Assembly (NCBI GenBank): GCA_960531495.1 | Contig: OY482866.1 | Span: 1,364,001 to 1,428,000 of the forward strand | Reading direction: 5' to 3' | Source: Zeus faber | Lineage: Eukaryota > Chordata > Actinopteri > Zeiformes > Zeidae | Length of the DNA stretch: 64,000 nt | Shown here: positions 47,701 to 60,800 of the stretch, piece by piece | Layout of the letters: every line of letters starts with the position of its first letter | Position numbering within the stretch: the stretch's first letter is position 1 | Program-made: the position numbers and the translations under genes | The notes under the pieces: generated by a model | What the model was told of the DNA's origin: nothing | Databases searched by the model: none | Seen by the model: the letters and a program-made list of their open reading frames with translations, nothing else

Positions 47701-50700
47701 CACCGAACCATTGTCTCTTTGTAGGCGCATGATTTAGAATGCTGCAGTACACCATATAACTTTAATGAATATGAGGAACTATTATGTGCTTCTTAAGTCT
47801 TTCTCAAAGACAGTTTAAATACAGTGATAAACTAGTATGTGCTGCTAAAGTGTTGTTTGTCAACCAGTTTTAGGCCCATATAAAATGTATTTTTCGAGTT
47901 CTGATAATTTTCATCAAAGTCTACACATGTGGGAAAAAATGCATTTTAAGCCGATTTTAACGTCGATTTGGTGGAACGGTTAAACGCTTCAGTCATTACT
48001 CTATGTGACAGTGTCAGACAGTTTAAATACAATGATCAACTAGTATGTGCTGCTAAAGTGTTGTTTGTCAAACAGTTTTAGGCCCATATAAAATGTATTT
48101 TTCGAGTTCTGATAATTTTCATCAAAGTCTACACGTGGGAAAAAACGCATTTTCAGCCGATTTTAACGTCGATTTGGCGGAACGGTTAAACGCTTCAGTC
48201 ATTACTCTATGTGACAGTGTCAGACAGTTTAAATACAATGATAAACTAGTATGTGCTGCTAAAGTGTTGTTTGTCAAACAGTTTTAGGTCCATATAAAAT
48301 GTATTTTTCGAGTTATGATCATTTTCAGAACTTTGGACGATTTGCTGTCTAGCTGAATTAGAGAAACACCGAACCATTGTCTCTTTGTAGGCGCATGATT
48401 TAGAATGCTGCAGTACACCATATAACTTTAATGAATATGAGGAACTATTATGTGCTTCTTAAGTCTTTCTCAAAGACAGTTTAAATACAGTGATAAACTA
48501 GTATGTGCTGCTAAAGTGTTGTTTGTCAACCAGTTTTAGGCCCATATAAAATGTATTTTTCGAGTTCTGATAATTTTCATCAAAGTCTACACATGTGGGA
48601 AAAAATGCATTTTAAGCCGATTTTAACGTCGATTTGGTGGAACGGTTAAACGCTTCAGTCATTACTCTATGTGACAGTGTCAGACAGTTTAAATACAATG
48701 ATCAACTAGTATGTGCTGCTAAAGTGTTGTTTGTCAAACAGTTTTAGGCCCATATAAAATGTATTTTTCGAGTTCTGATAATTTTCATCAAAGTCTACAC
48801 GTGGGAAAAAACGCATTTTCAGCCGATTTTAACGTCGATTTGGCGGAACGGTTAAACGCTTCAGTCATTACTCTATGTGACAGTGTCAGACAGTTTAAAT
48901 ACAATGATAAACTAGTATGTGCTGCTAAAGTGTTGTTTGTCAAACAGTTTTAGGTCCATATAAAATGTATTTTTCGAGTTATGATCATTTTCAGAACTTT
49001 GGACGATTTGCTGTCTAGCTGAATTAGAGAAACACCGAACAATTGTCTCTTTGTAGGTGCATGATTTTGAATGCTGCAGTACACCATATAACTTTAATTA
49101 ATATGAGGAACTATTATGTGCTTCTTAAGTCTTTCTCAAAGACAGTTTAAATACAATGATGAACTAGTATGTGCTGCTAAAGTCTTGTTTGTCAACCAGT
49201 TTTAGGCCCATATAAAATGTATTTTTCGAGTTCAGATAATTTTCATCAAAGTCTACACGTGGGAAAAAACGCATTTTCAGTCGATTTAAACGTCGATTTG
49301 GCGGAACGGTTAAACACTTCAGTCATTACTCTATGTGACAGTGTCAGACAGTTTAAATACAATGATAAACTAGTATGTGCTGCTAAAGTCTTGTTTGTCA
49401 ACCAGTTTTAGGCCCAAATAAAATGTATTTTTCGAGTTCTGATAATTTTCATCAAAGTCTACACGTGAGAAAAAACGCATTTTCAGCCGATTTAAACGTC
49501 GAAAAGGCGAATCGGTTGAACGCTTCAGTCATTACTCCTTGTGACAGTGTCAGAAAGTGTAAATACAATGATAAACTAGTATGTGCTGCTAAAGTCTTGT
49601 TTGTCAACCAGTTTTAGGCCCAAATAAAATGTATTTTTCGAGTTCTGATAATTTTCCGAACTTTGGACCGTTTGCTGTCTAGCTGAATTAGAGAAACACC
49701 GAACCATTGTCTCTTTGTAGGCGCATGATTCAGAATACTGCACTACAGCATAGAAATTTAATTAATATGATGAACTATTATGTGCTTCTTAAGTGTTTCT
49801 CACAGAGTTCTAGGCCCATCTAACATGTATTTGTGGAGTTATGATCATTTTCAGAACTTTGGACGATTTGCTGTCGAGCTGAATTAGAGAAACACCGAAC
49901 CATTGTCTCTTTGTAGGTGAATGATTCAGAATGCTGCAGTACACCATATAACTTTAATTAATATGAGGAACAATTATTTTGCTTCTTAAGTCTTTCTCAA
50001 AGACAGTTTAAATACAATGATGAACTAGTATGTGCTGCTTATGTCTTGTTTGTCAACCAGTTTTAGGCCCATATAAAATGTATTTTTCGAGTTCTGATAA
50101 TTTTCATCAAAGTCTACACATGTGGGAAAAAATGCATTTTCAGCTGATTTTAACGTCGATTTGGTGGAACGGTTAAACGCTTCAGTCATTACTCTATGTG
50201 ACAGTGTCAGACAGTTTAAATACAATGATAAACTAGTATGTGCTGCTAAAGTGTTGTTTGTCAGCCAGTTTTAGGCCCTTATAAAATGTATTTTTCGAGT
50301 TATGATCATTTTCAGAACTTTGGACGATTTGCTGTCGAGCTGAATTAGAGAAACACCGAACCATTGTCTCTTTGTAGGTGAATGATTCAGAATGCTGCAG
50401 TACAGCATAGAAATTTAATTAATATGATGAACTATTATGTGCTTCTTAAGTGTTTCTCACAGAGTTCTAGGCCCATCTAACATGTATTTGTGGAGTTATG
50501 ATCATATTCAGAACTTTGGACGATTTGCTGTCTAGCTGAATTAGAGAAACACCGAACAATTGTTTCTTTGTAGGTGCATGATTCAGTATACTGCAGTACA
50601 GCATAGAAATTTAATTAATATGATGAACTATTATGTGCTTCTTAAGTGTTTCTCACAGAGTTCTAGGCCCATCTAACATGTATTTGTGGAGTTATGATCA

Positions 50701-53688
50701 TATTCAGAACTTTGGACGATTTGCTGTCGAGCTGAATTAGAGAAACACAGAACCATTGTCTCTTTGTAGGTGAATGATTCAGAATGCTGCAGTACACCAT
50801 ATAACTTTAATTAATATGAGGAGCAATTATTTTGCTTCTTAAGTCTTTCTCAAAGACAGTTTAAATACAATGATAAACTAGTATGTGCAGCTAAAGTCTT
50901 GTTTGTCAACCAGTTTTAGGCCCATATAAAATGTATTTTTCGAGTTATGATAATTTTCATCAAATTCTACACATGTGGGAAAAAACGCATTTTCAGTCGA
51001 TTTAAACGTCGAAAAGGCGAATCGGTTAAACGCTTCAGTCATTACTCCATGTGACAGTGTCAGACAATTTAAATACAATGATGAACTAGTATGTGCTGCT
51101 AAAGTGTTGTTTGTCAACCAGTTTTAGGCCCATATAAAATGTATTTTTCGAGTTATGATAATTTTCATCAAAGTCTACACGTGGGAAAAAACGCATTTTC
51201 AGCCGATTTTAACGTCGATTTGGCGGAACGGTTAAACGCTTCAGTCATTACTCTATGTGACAGTGTCAGACAGTTTAAATACAATGATAAACTAGTATGT
51301 GCTGCTAAAGTGTTGTTTGTCAAACAGTTTTAGGTCCATATAAAATGTATTTTTCGAGTTATGATCATTTTCAGAACTTTGGACGATTTGCTGTCTAGCT
51401 GAATTAGAGAAACACCGAACAATTGTCTCTTTGTAGGTGCATGATTTTGAATGCTGCAGTACACCATATAACTTTAATTAATATGAGGAACAATTATGTG
51501 CTTCTTAAGTCTTTCTCAAAGACAGTTTAAATACAATGATAAACTAGTATGTGCAGCTAAAGTCTTGTTTGTCAACCAGTTTTAGGCCCATATAAAATGT
51601 ATTTTTCGAGTTATGATAATTTTCATCAATGTCTACACGTGGGAAAAAACGCATTTTCAGTCGATTTAAACGTCGATTTGGCGGAACGGTTAAACGCTTC
51701 AGTCATTACTCTATGTGACAGTGTCAGTCAGTTTAAATACAATGATGAACTAGTATGTGCTGCTAAAGTCTTGTTTGTCAACCAGTTTTAGGCCCATATA
51801 AAATGTATTTTTCGAGTTCAGATAATTTTCATCAAAGTCTACACGTGGGAAAAAACGCATTTTCAGTCGATTTAAACGTCGATTTGGTGGAACGGTTAAA
51901 CACTTCAGTCATTACTCTATGTGACAGTGTCAGACAGTTTAAATACAATGATAAACTAGTATGTGCTGCTAAAGTCTTGTTTGTCAACCAGTTTTAGGCC
52001 CAAATAAAATGTATTTTTCGAGTTCTGATAATTTTCATCAAAGTCTACACGTGAGAAAAAACGCATTTTCAGCCGATTTAAACGTCGAAAAGGCGAATCG
52101 GTTGAACGCTTCAGTCATTACTCTATGTGACAGTGTCAGAAAGTGTAAATACAATGATAAACTAGTATGTGCTGCTAAAGTGTTGTTTGCCAACCAGTTT
52201 TAGGCCCATATAAAATGTATTTTTCGAGTTATGATCATTTTCCGAACTTTGGACCGTTTGCTGTCTAGCTGAATTAGAGAAACACCGAACCATTGTCTCT
52301 TTATTGGCGCATGATTTAGAATGCTGCAGTACACCATATAACTTTAATGAATATGAGGAACTATTATGTGCTTCTTAAGTCTTTCTCAAAGACAGTTTAA
52401 ATACAATGATAAACTAGTATGTGCTGCTAAAGTCTTGTTTGTCAACCAGTTTTAGGCCCATATAAAATGTATTTTTCGAGTTCTGATAATTTTCATCAAA
52501 GTCTACACATGTGGGAAAAAACGCATTTTCAGTCGATTTAAACGTCGAAATGGCGAATCGGTTAAACGCTTCAGTCATTACTCCATGTGACAGTGTCAGA
52601 CAGTTTAAATACAATGATGAACTAGTATGTGCTGCTAAAGTGTTGTTTGTCAACCAGTTTTTTTAGCCCATATAAAATGTATTTTTCGAGTTCTGATAAT
52701 TTTCATCAAAGTCTACACATGTGGGAAAAAATGCATTTTAAGCCGATTTTAACGTCGATTTGGTGGAACGGTTAAACGCTTCAGTCATTACTCTATGTGA
52801 CAGTGTCAGACAGTTTAAATACAATGATCAACTAGTATGTGCTGCTAAAGTGTTGTTTGTCAAACAGTTTTAGGCCCATATAAAATGTATTTTTCGAGTT
52901 CTGATAATTTTCATCAAAGTCTACACGTGGGAAAAAACGCATTTTCAGCCGATTTTAACGTCGATTTGGCGGAACGGTTAAACGCTTCAGTCATTACTCT
53001 ATGTGACAGTGTCAGACAGTTTAAATACAATGATAAACTAGTATGTGCTGCTAAAGTGTTGTTTGTCTAACAGTTTTAGGTCCATATAAAATGTATTTTT
53101 CGAGTTATGATCATTTTCAGAACTTTGGACGATTTGCTGTCTAGCTGAATTAGAGAAACACCGAACAATTGTCTCTTTGTAGGTGCATGATTTTGAATGC
53201 TGCAGTACACCATATAACTTTAATTAATATGAGGAACAATTATGTGCTTCTTAAGTCTTTCTCAAAGACAGTTTAAATACAATGATAAACTAGTATGTGC
53301 AGCTAAAGTCTTGTTTGTCAACCAGTTTTAGGCCCATATAAAATGTATTTTTCGAGTTATGATAATTTTCATCAATGTCTACACGTGGGAAAAAACGCAT
53401 TTTCAGTCGATTTAAACGTCGATTTGGCGGAACGGTTAAACGCTTCAGTCATTACTCTATGTGACAGTGTCAGTCAGTTTAAATACAATGATGAACTAGT
53501 ATGTGCTGCTAAAGTCTTGTTTGTCAACCAGTTTTAGGCCCATATAAAATGTATTTTTCGAGTTCAGATAATTTTCATCAAAGTCTACACGTGGGAAAAA
53601 ACGCATTTTCAGTCGATTTAAACGTCGATTTGGCGGAACGGTTAAACGCTTCAGTCATTACTCTGTGTGACAGTGTCAGACAGTTTAA
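44788..53688 (+). repeat. Satellite supra-repeat, copy 2, and following units
   Basis: Monomers 44788-46557 match 36464-38233 at offset 8324. The offset then becomes 6788 (one 1536-bp unit fewer), 7454 after 48759 (a 666-bp A-B-A block present twice, at 48093 and 48759), and 7660 after about 50025 (one extra A monomer). From 51139 a 1746-bp period appears (51139/52885, 51597/53343, 51803/53549). The array ends in this orientation at 53688. Confidence 0.9.
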
Positions 53689-54859
53689 CATGGGCCTAAA
53701 ACTGTCTGAACTAACAGAAGCGTTTAACCAATTCCCCTTTTCGACGTTAAAATCGGCTGAAAATGCGTTTTTTCCCACATGTGCACAAAATGATGAAAAT
53801 GACCATAACTCGACAAATACATGTTAGATGGGCCTAAAACTGTTTGACAAACAACACTTTAGCAGCATATACTAGTTCACCATTGTATTTAAACTGTCTG
53901 ACACTGTCACACAGAGTAATGACTGAAGCGTTTAACCAATTCCCCTTTTCGACGTTTAAATCGGCTGAAAATGCGTTTTTTCCCACATGTGCACACAATG
54001 ATGAAAATGATCATAACTCCACAAATACATGTTAGATGGGCCTAGCAATCTGTGAGAAACACTTAAGAAGCACATAATAGTTCATCATATTAATTAAATT
54101 TCTATGCTGTACTGCAGCATTCTGAATCATTCACCTCTGAAGAGACAATGGTTCGGTGTTTCTCTAATTCAGCTAGACAGCAAACCGTCACAAGTTCGGA
54201 AAATGATCATACCTCGACAAATACATGTTGTATGGGCCGAAAACTGTTTGACAAACAACGCTTTAGCAGCATATACTAGTTCACCATTGTATTTAAACTG
54301 TCTGACACTGTCACACAGAGTAATGACTGAAGCGTTTAAGCAATTCCCCTTTTCGACGTTTAAATCGGCTGAAAATGCGTTTTTTCCCACATGTCACATA
54401 ATGATGAAAATGACCATAACTCGACAAATACATGTTAGATGGGCCTAAAACTGTTCGACAAACAACACTTTAGCAGCATATACTAGTTCACCATTGTATT
54501 TAAACTGTCTGAAACTGTCACACAGAGTAATGACTGAAGCGTTTAACCAATTCCCCTTTTCGACGTTTAAATTGGCTGAAAATGCGTTTTTTCCCACATG
54601 TGCACACAATGATGAAAATGATCATAACTCCACAAATACATGTTAGATGGGCCTAGATATCTGTGAGAAACACTTAAGAAGCACATAATAGTTCATCATA
54701 TTAATTAAATTTCTATGCTGTACTGCAGCATTCTGAATCATTCACCTCTGAAGAGACAATGGTTCGGTGTTTCTCTAATTCAGCTAGACAGCAAACCGTC
54801 ACAAGTTCTGAAAATGCTCATACCTCAACAAATACATGTTGTATGGGCCAAAAACTGTT
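53689..54859 (-). repeat. Satellite in inverted orientation, proximal to the junction
   Basis: From 53689 every monomer is the reverse complement of those to the left: units now read TGGGCCTAAAACTGT... on the plus strand. The first inverted unit is shortened (part of the ACTAGT-TTTAAA segment is missing), and normal A-type (208 bp) and C-type (196 bp) units follow. Confidence 0.95.
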
Positions 54860-57800
54860 TGACAAACAACGCTTTAGCAGCATATACTAGTTCACCATTG
54901 TATTTAAACTGTCTGACACTGTCACACAGAGTAATGACTGAAGCGTTTAACCAATTCCCCTTTTCGACGTTTAAATCGGCTGAAAATGCGTTTTTTCCCA
55001 CATGTGCACACTATGATGAAAATGATCCTAACTCGACAAATACATGTTAGATGGGCCTAAAACTGTTTGACAAACAACACTTTAGCAGCATATACTAGTT
55101 CACCATTGTATTTAAACTGTCTGACACTGTCACACAGAGTAAGGACTGAAGCGTTTAACCAATTCCCCTTTTCGACGTTTAAATCGGCTGAAAATGCGTT
55201 TTTTCCCACATGTGCACACAATGATGAAAATGATCATAACTCCACAAATACATGTTAGATGGGCCTAGAAATCTGTGAGAAACACTTAAGAAGCACATAA
55301 TAGTTCATCATATTAATTGAATTTCTATGCTGTACTGCAGCATTCTGAATCATTCACCTCTGAAGAGACAATGGTTCGGTGTTTCTCTAATTCAGCTACA
55401 CAGCAAACCGTCACAAGTTCTGAAAATGCTCATACCTCAACAAATACATGTTGTATGGGCCTAAAACTGTGTGACAAACAACGCTTTAGCAGCATATACT
55501 AGTTCACCATTGTATTTAAACTGTCTGACACTGTCACACAGAGTAATGACTGAAGCGTTTAAGCAATTCCCCTTTTCGACGTTTAAATCGGCTGAAAATG
55601 CGTTTTTTCCCACATGTGCACACAATGATGAAAATGATCATAACTCCACAAATACATGTTAGATGGGCCTAGATATCTGTGAGAAACACTTAAGGAGCAC
55701 ATAATAGTTCATCATATTAATTAAATTTCTATGCTGTACTGCAGCATTCTGAATCATTCACCTCTGAAGAGACAATGGTTCGGTGTTTCTTTAATTCAGC
55801 TAGACAGCAAACCGTCACAAGTTCTGAAAATGCTCATACCTTAACAAATACATGTTGTATGGGCCTAAAACTGTTTGACAAACAACGCTTTAGCAGCATA
55901 TACTAGTTCACCATTGTATTTAAACTGTCTGACACTGTCACACAGAGTAATGACTGAAGCGTTTAACCAATTCCCCTTCTCGACGTTTAAATCGGCTGAA
56001 AATGCGTGTTTTCCCACATGTGCACACAATGATGAAAATGATCATAACTCCACAAATACATGTTAGATGGGCCTAGATATCTGTGAGAAACACTTAAGAA
56101 GCACATAATAGTTCATCATATTAATTAAATTTCTATGCTGTACTGCAGCATTCTGAATCATTCACCTCTGAAGAGACAATGGTTCGGTGTTTCTCTAATT
56201 CAGCTAGACAGCAAACCGTCACAAGTTCTGAAAATGCTCATACCTCAACAGATACATGTTGTATGGGCCTAAAACTGTTTGACAAACAACGCTTTAGCAG
56301 CATATACTAGTTCACCATTGTATTTAAACTGTCTGACACTGTCACACAGAGTAATGACTGAAGCGTTTAACCAATTCCCCTTTTCGACGTTTAAATCGGC
56401 TGAAAATGCGTTTTTTCCCACATGTGCACACTATGATGAAAATGATCCTAACTCGACAAATACATGTTAGATGGGCCTAAAACTGTTTGACAAACAACAC
56501 TTTAGCAGCATATACTAGTTCACCATTGTATTTAAACTGTCTGACACTGTCACACAGAGTAATGACTGAAGCGTTTAAGCAATTCCCCTTTTCGACGTTT
56601 AAATCGGCTGAAAATGCGTTTTTTCCCACATGTGCACACAATGATGAAAATGATCATAACTCCACAAATACATGTTAGATGGGCCTAAAACTGTTTGACA
56701 AACAACACTTTATCAGCATATACTAGTTCACCATTGTATTTAAACTGTCTGACACTGTCACACAGAGTAATGACTGAAGCGTTTAACCAATTCCCCTTTT
56801 CGACGTTTAAATCGGCTGAAAATGCGTTTTTTCCCACATGTGCACATAATGATGAAAATGACCATAACTCGACAAATACACGTTAGATGGGCCTAAAACT
56901 GTTTGACAAACAACACTTTAGCAGCATATACTAGTTCACCATTGTATTTAAACTGTCTGACACTGTCACACAGAGTAATGACTGAAGCGTTTAACCAATT
57001 CCCCTTTTCGACGTTTAAATCGGCTGAAAATGCGTTTTTTCCCACATGTGCACACAATGATGAAAATGATCATAACTCCACAAATACATGTTAGATGGGC
57101 CTAGAAATCTGTGAGAAACACTTAAGAAGCACATAATAGTTCATCATATTAATTAAATTTCTATGCTGTACTGCAGCATTCTGAATCATTCACCTCTGAA
57201 GAGACAATGGTTCGGTGTTTCTCTAATTCAGCTACACAGCAAACCGTCACAAGTTCTGAAAATGCTCATACCTCAACAAATACATGTTGTATGGGCCTAA
57301 AACTGTTTGACAAACAACGCTTTAGCAGCATATACTAGTTCACCGTTGTATTTAAACTGTCTGACACTGTCACACAGAGTAATGACTGAAGCGTTTAACC
57401 AATTCCCCTTTTCGACGTTTAAATCGGCTGAAAATGCGTTTTTTCCCACATGTGCACACAATGATGAAAATGATCATAACTCCACAAATACATGTTAGAT
57501 GGGCCTAGATATCTGTGAGAAACACTTAAGGAGCACATAATAGTTCATCATATTAATTAAATTTCTATGCTGTACTGCAGCATTCTGAATCATTCACCTC
57601 TGAAGAGACAATGGTTCGGTGTTTCTCTAATTCAGCTAGACAGCAAACCGTCACAAGTTCTGAAAATGCTCATACCTCAACAAATACATGTTGTATGGGC
57701 CTAAAACTGTTTGACAAACAACGCTTTAGCAGCATATACTAGTTCACCATTGTATTTAAACTGTCTGACACTGTCACACAGAGTAATGACTGAAGCGTTT

Positions 57801-60800
57801 AACCAAGTCCCCTTTTCGACGTTTAAATCGGCTGAAAATGCGTTTTTTCCCACATGTGCACACTATGATGAAAATGATCCTAACTCGACAAATACATGTT
57901 AGATGGGCCTAAAACTGTTTGACAACAACACTTTAGCAGCATATACTAGTTCACCATTGTATTTAAACTGTCTGACACTGTCACACAGAGTAATGACTGA
58001 AGCGTTTAACCAATTCCCCTTTTCGACGTTTAAATCGGCTGAAAATGCGTTTTTTCCCACATGTGCACATAATGATGAAAATGACCATAACTCGACAAAT
58101 ACATGTTAGATGGGCCTAAAACTGTTTGACAAACAACACTTTAGCAGCATATACTAGTTCACCATTGTATTTAAACTGTCTGAAACTGTCACACAGAGTA
58201 ATGACTGAAGCGTTTAACCAATTCCCCTTTTCGACGTTTAAATCGGCTGAAAATGCGTTTTTCCCACATGTGCACACAATGATGAAAATGATCATAACAC
58301 CACAAATACATGTTAGATGGGCCTAGAAATCTGTGAGAAACACTTAAGAAGCACATAATAGTTCATCATATTAATTGAATTTCTATGCTGTACTGCAGCA
58401 TTCTGAATCATTCACCTCTGAAGAGACAATGGTTCGGTGTTTCTCTAATTCAGCTACACAGCAAACCGTCACAAGTTCTGAAAATGCTCATACCTCAACA
58501 AATACATGTTGTATGGGCCTAAAACTGTTTGACAAACAACGCTTTAGCAGCATATACTAGTTCACCATTGTATTTAAACTGTCTGACACTGTCACACAGA
58601 GTAATGACTGAAGCGTTTAAGCAATTCCCCTTTTCGACGTTTAAATCGGCTGAAAATGCGTTTTTTCCCACATGTGCACACAATGATGAAAATGATCATA
58701 ACTCCACAAATACATGTTAGATGGGCATAGAAATCTGAGAGAAAAACTTAGGAAGCACATAATAGTTCATCATATTAATTAAATTTCAATGCTGTACTGC
58801 AGCATTCTGAATCATACACCTCTGAAGAGACAATGGTTCGGTGTTTCTCTAATTCAGCTAGACAGCAAACCGTCCAATGTTCTGAAAATGCTCATACCTC
58901 GACAAATACATGTTGTATGGGCCTAAAACTGTTTGACAAACAACGCTTTAGCAGCATATACTAGTTCACCATTGTATTTAAACTGTCTGACACTGTCACA
59001 CAGAGTAATGACTGAAGCGTTTAACCAATTCCCCTTTTCGACGTTTAAATCGGCTGGAAATGCGTTTTTTCCCACATGTGCACACAATGATGAAAATGAT
59101 CATAACTCGACAAATACATTTTACATGGGCCTAAAACTGTTTGACAAACAACACTTTAGCAGCATATACTAGTTCACCATTGTATTTAAACTGTCGGACA
59201 CTGTCACACAGAGTAATGACTGAAGCGTTTAAGCAATTCCCCTTTTCGACGTTTAAATCGGCTGAAAATGCATTTTTTCCCAGATGTACACATAATGATG
59301 AAAATGATCATAACTCGACAAATACATGTTAGATGGGTCTAAAACTGGTTGACAAACAACACTTTAGCAGCATAAACTAGTTCACCATTGTATTTTAACT
59401 GTCTGACACTGTCACACAGAGTAATGACTGAAGCGTTTAACCAATTCCCCTTTTCGACGTTTAAATCGGCTGAAAATGCGTTTTTTCCCACATGTGCACA
59501 CTATGATGAAAATGATCCTAACTCGACAAATACATGTTAGATGGGCCTAAAACTGGTTGACAAACAACACTTTAGCAGCATATACTAGTTCACCATTGTA
59601 TTTAAACTGTCTGACACTGTCACACAGAGTAATGACTGAAGCGTTTAAGCAATTCCCCTTTTCGACGTTTAAATCGGCTGAAAATGCGTTTTTTCCCACA
59701 TGTGCACACAATGATGAAAATGATCATAACTCCACAAATACATGTTAGATGGGCCTAGAAATCTGTGAGAAACACTTAAGAAGCACATAATAGTTCATCA
59801 TATTAATTGAATTTCTATGCTGTACTGCAGCATTCTGAATCATTCACCTCTGAAGAGACAATGGTTCGGTGTTTCTCTAATTCAGCTACACAGCAAACCG
59901 TCACAAGTTCTGAAAATGCTCATACCTCAACAAATACATGTTGTATGGGCCTAAAACTGTGTGACAAACAACGCTTTAGCAGCATATACTAGTTCACCAT
60001 TGTATTTAAACTGTCTGACACTGTCACACAGAGTAATGACTGAAGCGTTTAAGCAATTCCCCTTTTCGACGTTTAAATCGGCTGAAAATGCGTTTTTTCC
60101 CACATGTGCACACAATGATGAAAATGATCATAACTCCACAAATACATGTTAGATGGGCCTAGATATCTGTGAGAAACACTTAAGGAGCACATAATAGTTC
60201 ATCATATTAATTAAATTTCTATGCTGTACTGCAGCATTCTGAATCATTCACCTCTGAAGAGACAATGGTTCGGTGTTTCTTTAATTCAGCTAGACAGCAA
60301 ACCGTCACAAGTTCTGAAAATGCTCATACCTTAACAAATACATGTTGTATGGGCCTAAAACTGTTTGACAAACAACGCTTTAGCAGCATATACTAGTTCA
60401 CCATTGTATTTAAACTGTCTGACACTGTCACACAGAGTAATGACTGAAGCGTTTAACCAATTCCCCTTCTCGACGTTTAAATCGGCTGAAAATGCGTGTT
60501 TTCCCACATGTGCACACAATGATGAAAATGATCATAACTCCACAAATACATGTTAGATGGGCCTAGATATCTGTGAGAAACACTTAAGAAGCACATAATA
60601 GTTCATCATATTAATTAAATTTCTATGCTGTACTGCAGCATTCTGAATCATTCACCTCTGAAGAGACAATGGTTCGGTGTTTCTCTAATTCAGCTAGACA
60701 GCAAACCGTCACAAGTTCTGAAAATGCTCATACCTCAACTGATACATGTTGTATGGGCCTAAAACTGTTTGACAAACAACGCTTTAGCAGCATATACTAG

